Position numbers and translations under genes: made by a program. From contig NZ_JALEGS010000096.1 of the NCBI RefSeq assembly GCF_022763345.1, positions 1 through 41,071 on the forward strand: DNA of 41,071 bases, written 5' to 3'. The stretch's first letter is position 1, and every line of letters starts with the position of its first letter. The DNA comes from Phaeodactylibacter sp. Lineage in GTDB: Bacteria; Bacteroidota; Bacteroidia; Chitinophagales; Saprospiraceae. This document shows, piece after piece, positions 40,977-41,071 of this stretch. The notes beneath the pieces were generated by a model. It saw nothing but the letters and a program-made list of their open reading frames with translations. It was not told the DNA's origin and made no database searches.

Positions 40977-41071
40977 TGTGAGGTGGCGAAACTGGCAGCC
41001 GCGCCCTCCCGTCTCGGGGGTGGAGATTATGGGATTAGCCTCCGGGCAAAACCACTCCGTGCAGGTTCGAA
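40977..41071 (+). tRNA. tRNA-Leu-like gene, cut by the window end, unusual anticodon loop and variable region
   Basis: TGGCGAAACTGGCAGCCGCG (40984-41003) is a Leu-type D-arm, and GTGCAGGTTCGAA (41059-41071) is the first half of a T-arm, as in tRNA-Leu. The anticodon arm in register is CCCTC, loop CCGTCTC, GGGGG (41004-41020). That loop has C instead of U at position 33 and would read GTC, which is not a Leu anticodon. Shifted registers leave mismatches. The variable region (41021-41060) is about 40 bases, much longer than the usual 11-16 for Leu, with GGGGTGG / CCACTCC able to pair. It may be a degenerate tRNA, a non-canonical tRNA of the allo-tRNA or Sec-like kind, or one with an insertion. 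The 3' part is missing. Confidence 0.45.

Overview
The window looks like chromosomal DNA of a Bacteroidota, most probably of the Saprospiria type (Lewinella / Phaeodactylibacter relatives). The reasons are a type IX secretion sorting domain, a one-polypeptide hybrid two-component regulator with AraC output, an S74 tail-fibre-like surface protein, DUF3667, a GatB amidotransferase, promoters of the form TTTG-N19..21-TAnnTTTG and almost no Shine-Dalgarno sequences. GC is moderate (above 50% in most genes), except for one clearly AT-rich gene, a Fic protein. No complete mobile element and no CRISPR array is visible.

Layout. 1-3230: the 3' part of a very large cysteine-free protein with a nucleotidyltransferase-like motif and a C-terminal R-S-E class ADP-ribosyltransferase domain, so most likely a toxin or effector. 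3384-6006: a DEFD-box RNA helicase and a YVTN-type beta-propeller. Between them lies a LytTR-like operator, a promoter and a terminated leader or small RNA. 6011-10360 (minus): lipoprotein, ECF sigma factor, and a membrane protein that is probably its anti-sigma partner. 10364-10525: a MITE-like inverted-repeat element. 10739-13548 (minus): S74 surface protein, T9SS-sorted protein and an FSDRP-motif protein. 13788-20099 (minus): hybrid two-component regulator, GPH-type sugar MFS transporter and MerR regulator.

20145-26998 (minus): gatB, a DUF3667 membrane protein, a class II Fic protein preceded by four phased GATACGA repeats, and an apparent operon M23 peptidase - CapA-like lipoprotein - alpha/beta hydrolase. 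27557-30181: alaS, divergent from the M23 gene, ended by a strong hairpin. 30407-35523: a PadR-controlled ABC efflux operon (adaptor, ATPase, PadR, prefix-domain permease) with two tandem operators just before the first gene. 35600-37494 (minus): CBS protein, conserved 126-aa protein and a tandem universal stress protein. 37618-40713: TRIC-type channel, lspA-guaD pair (minus) and a DUF819 membrane protein. The window ends inside a tRNA-Leu-like gene with an odd anticodon loop and an oversized variable region, preceded by a consensus promoter.

The least ordinary items are the putative ADP-ribosyltransferase effector, the Fic gene with its iterons, the LytTR-site/leader unit at 4820-5052, the MITE-like element at 10364-10525, the PadR operators and the terminal tRNA-like gene. 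All functions are read from motifs by eye; nothing was searched against a database.
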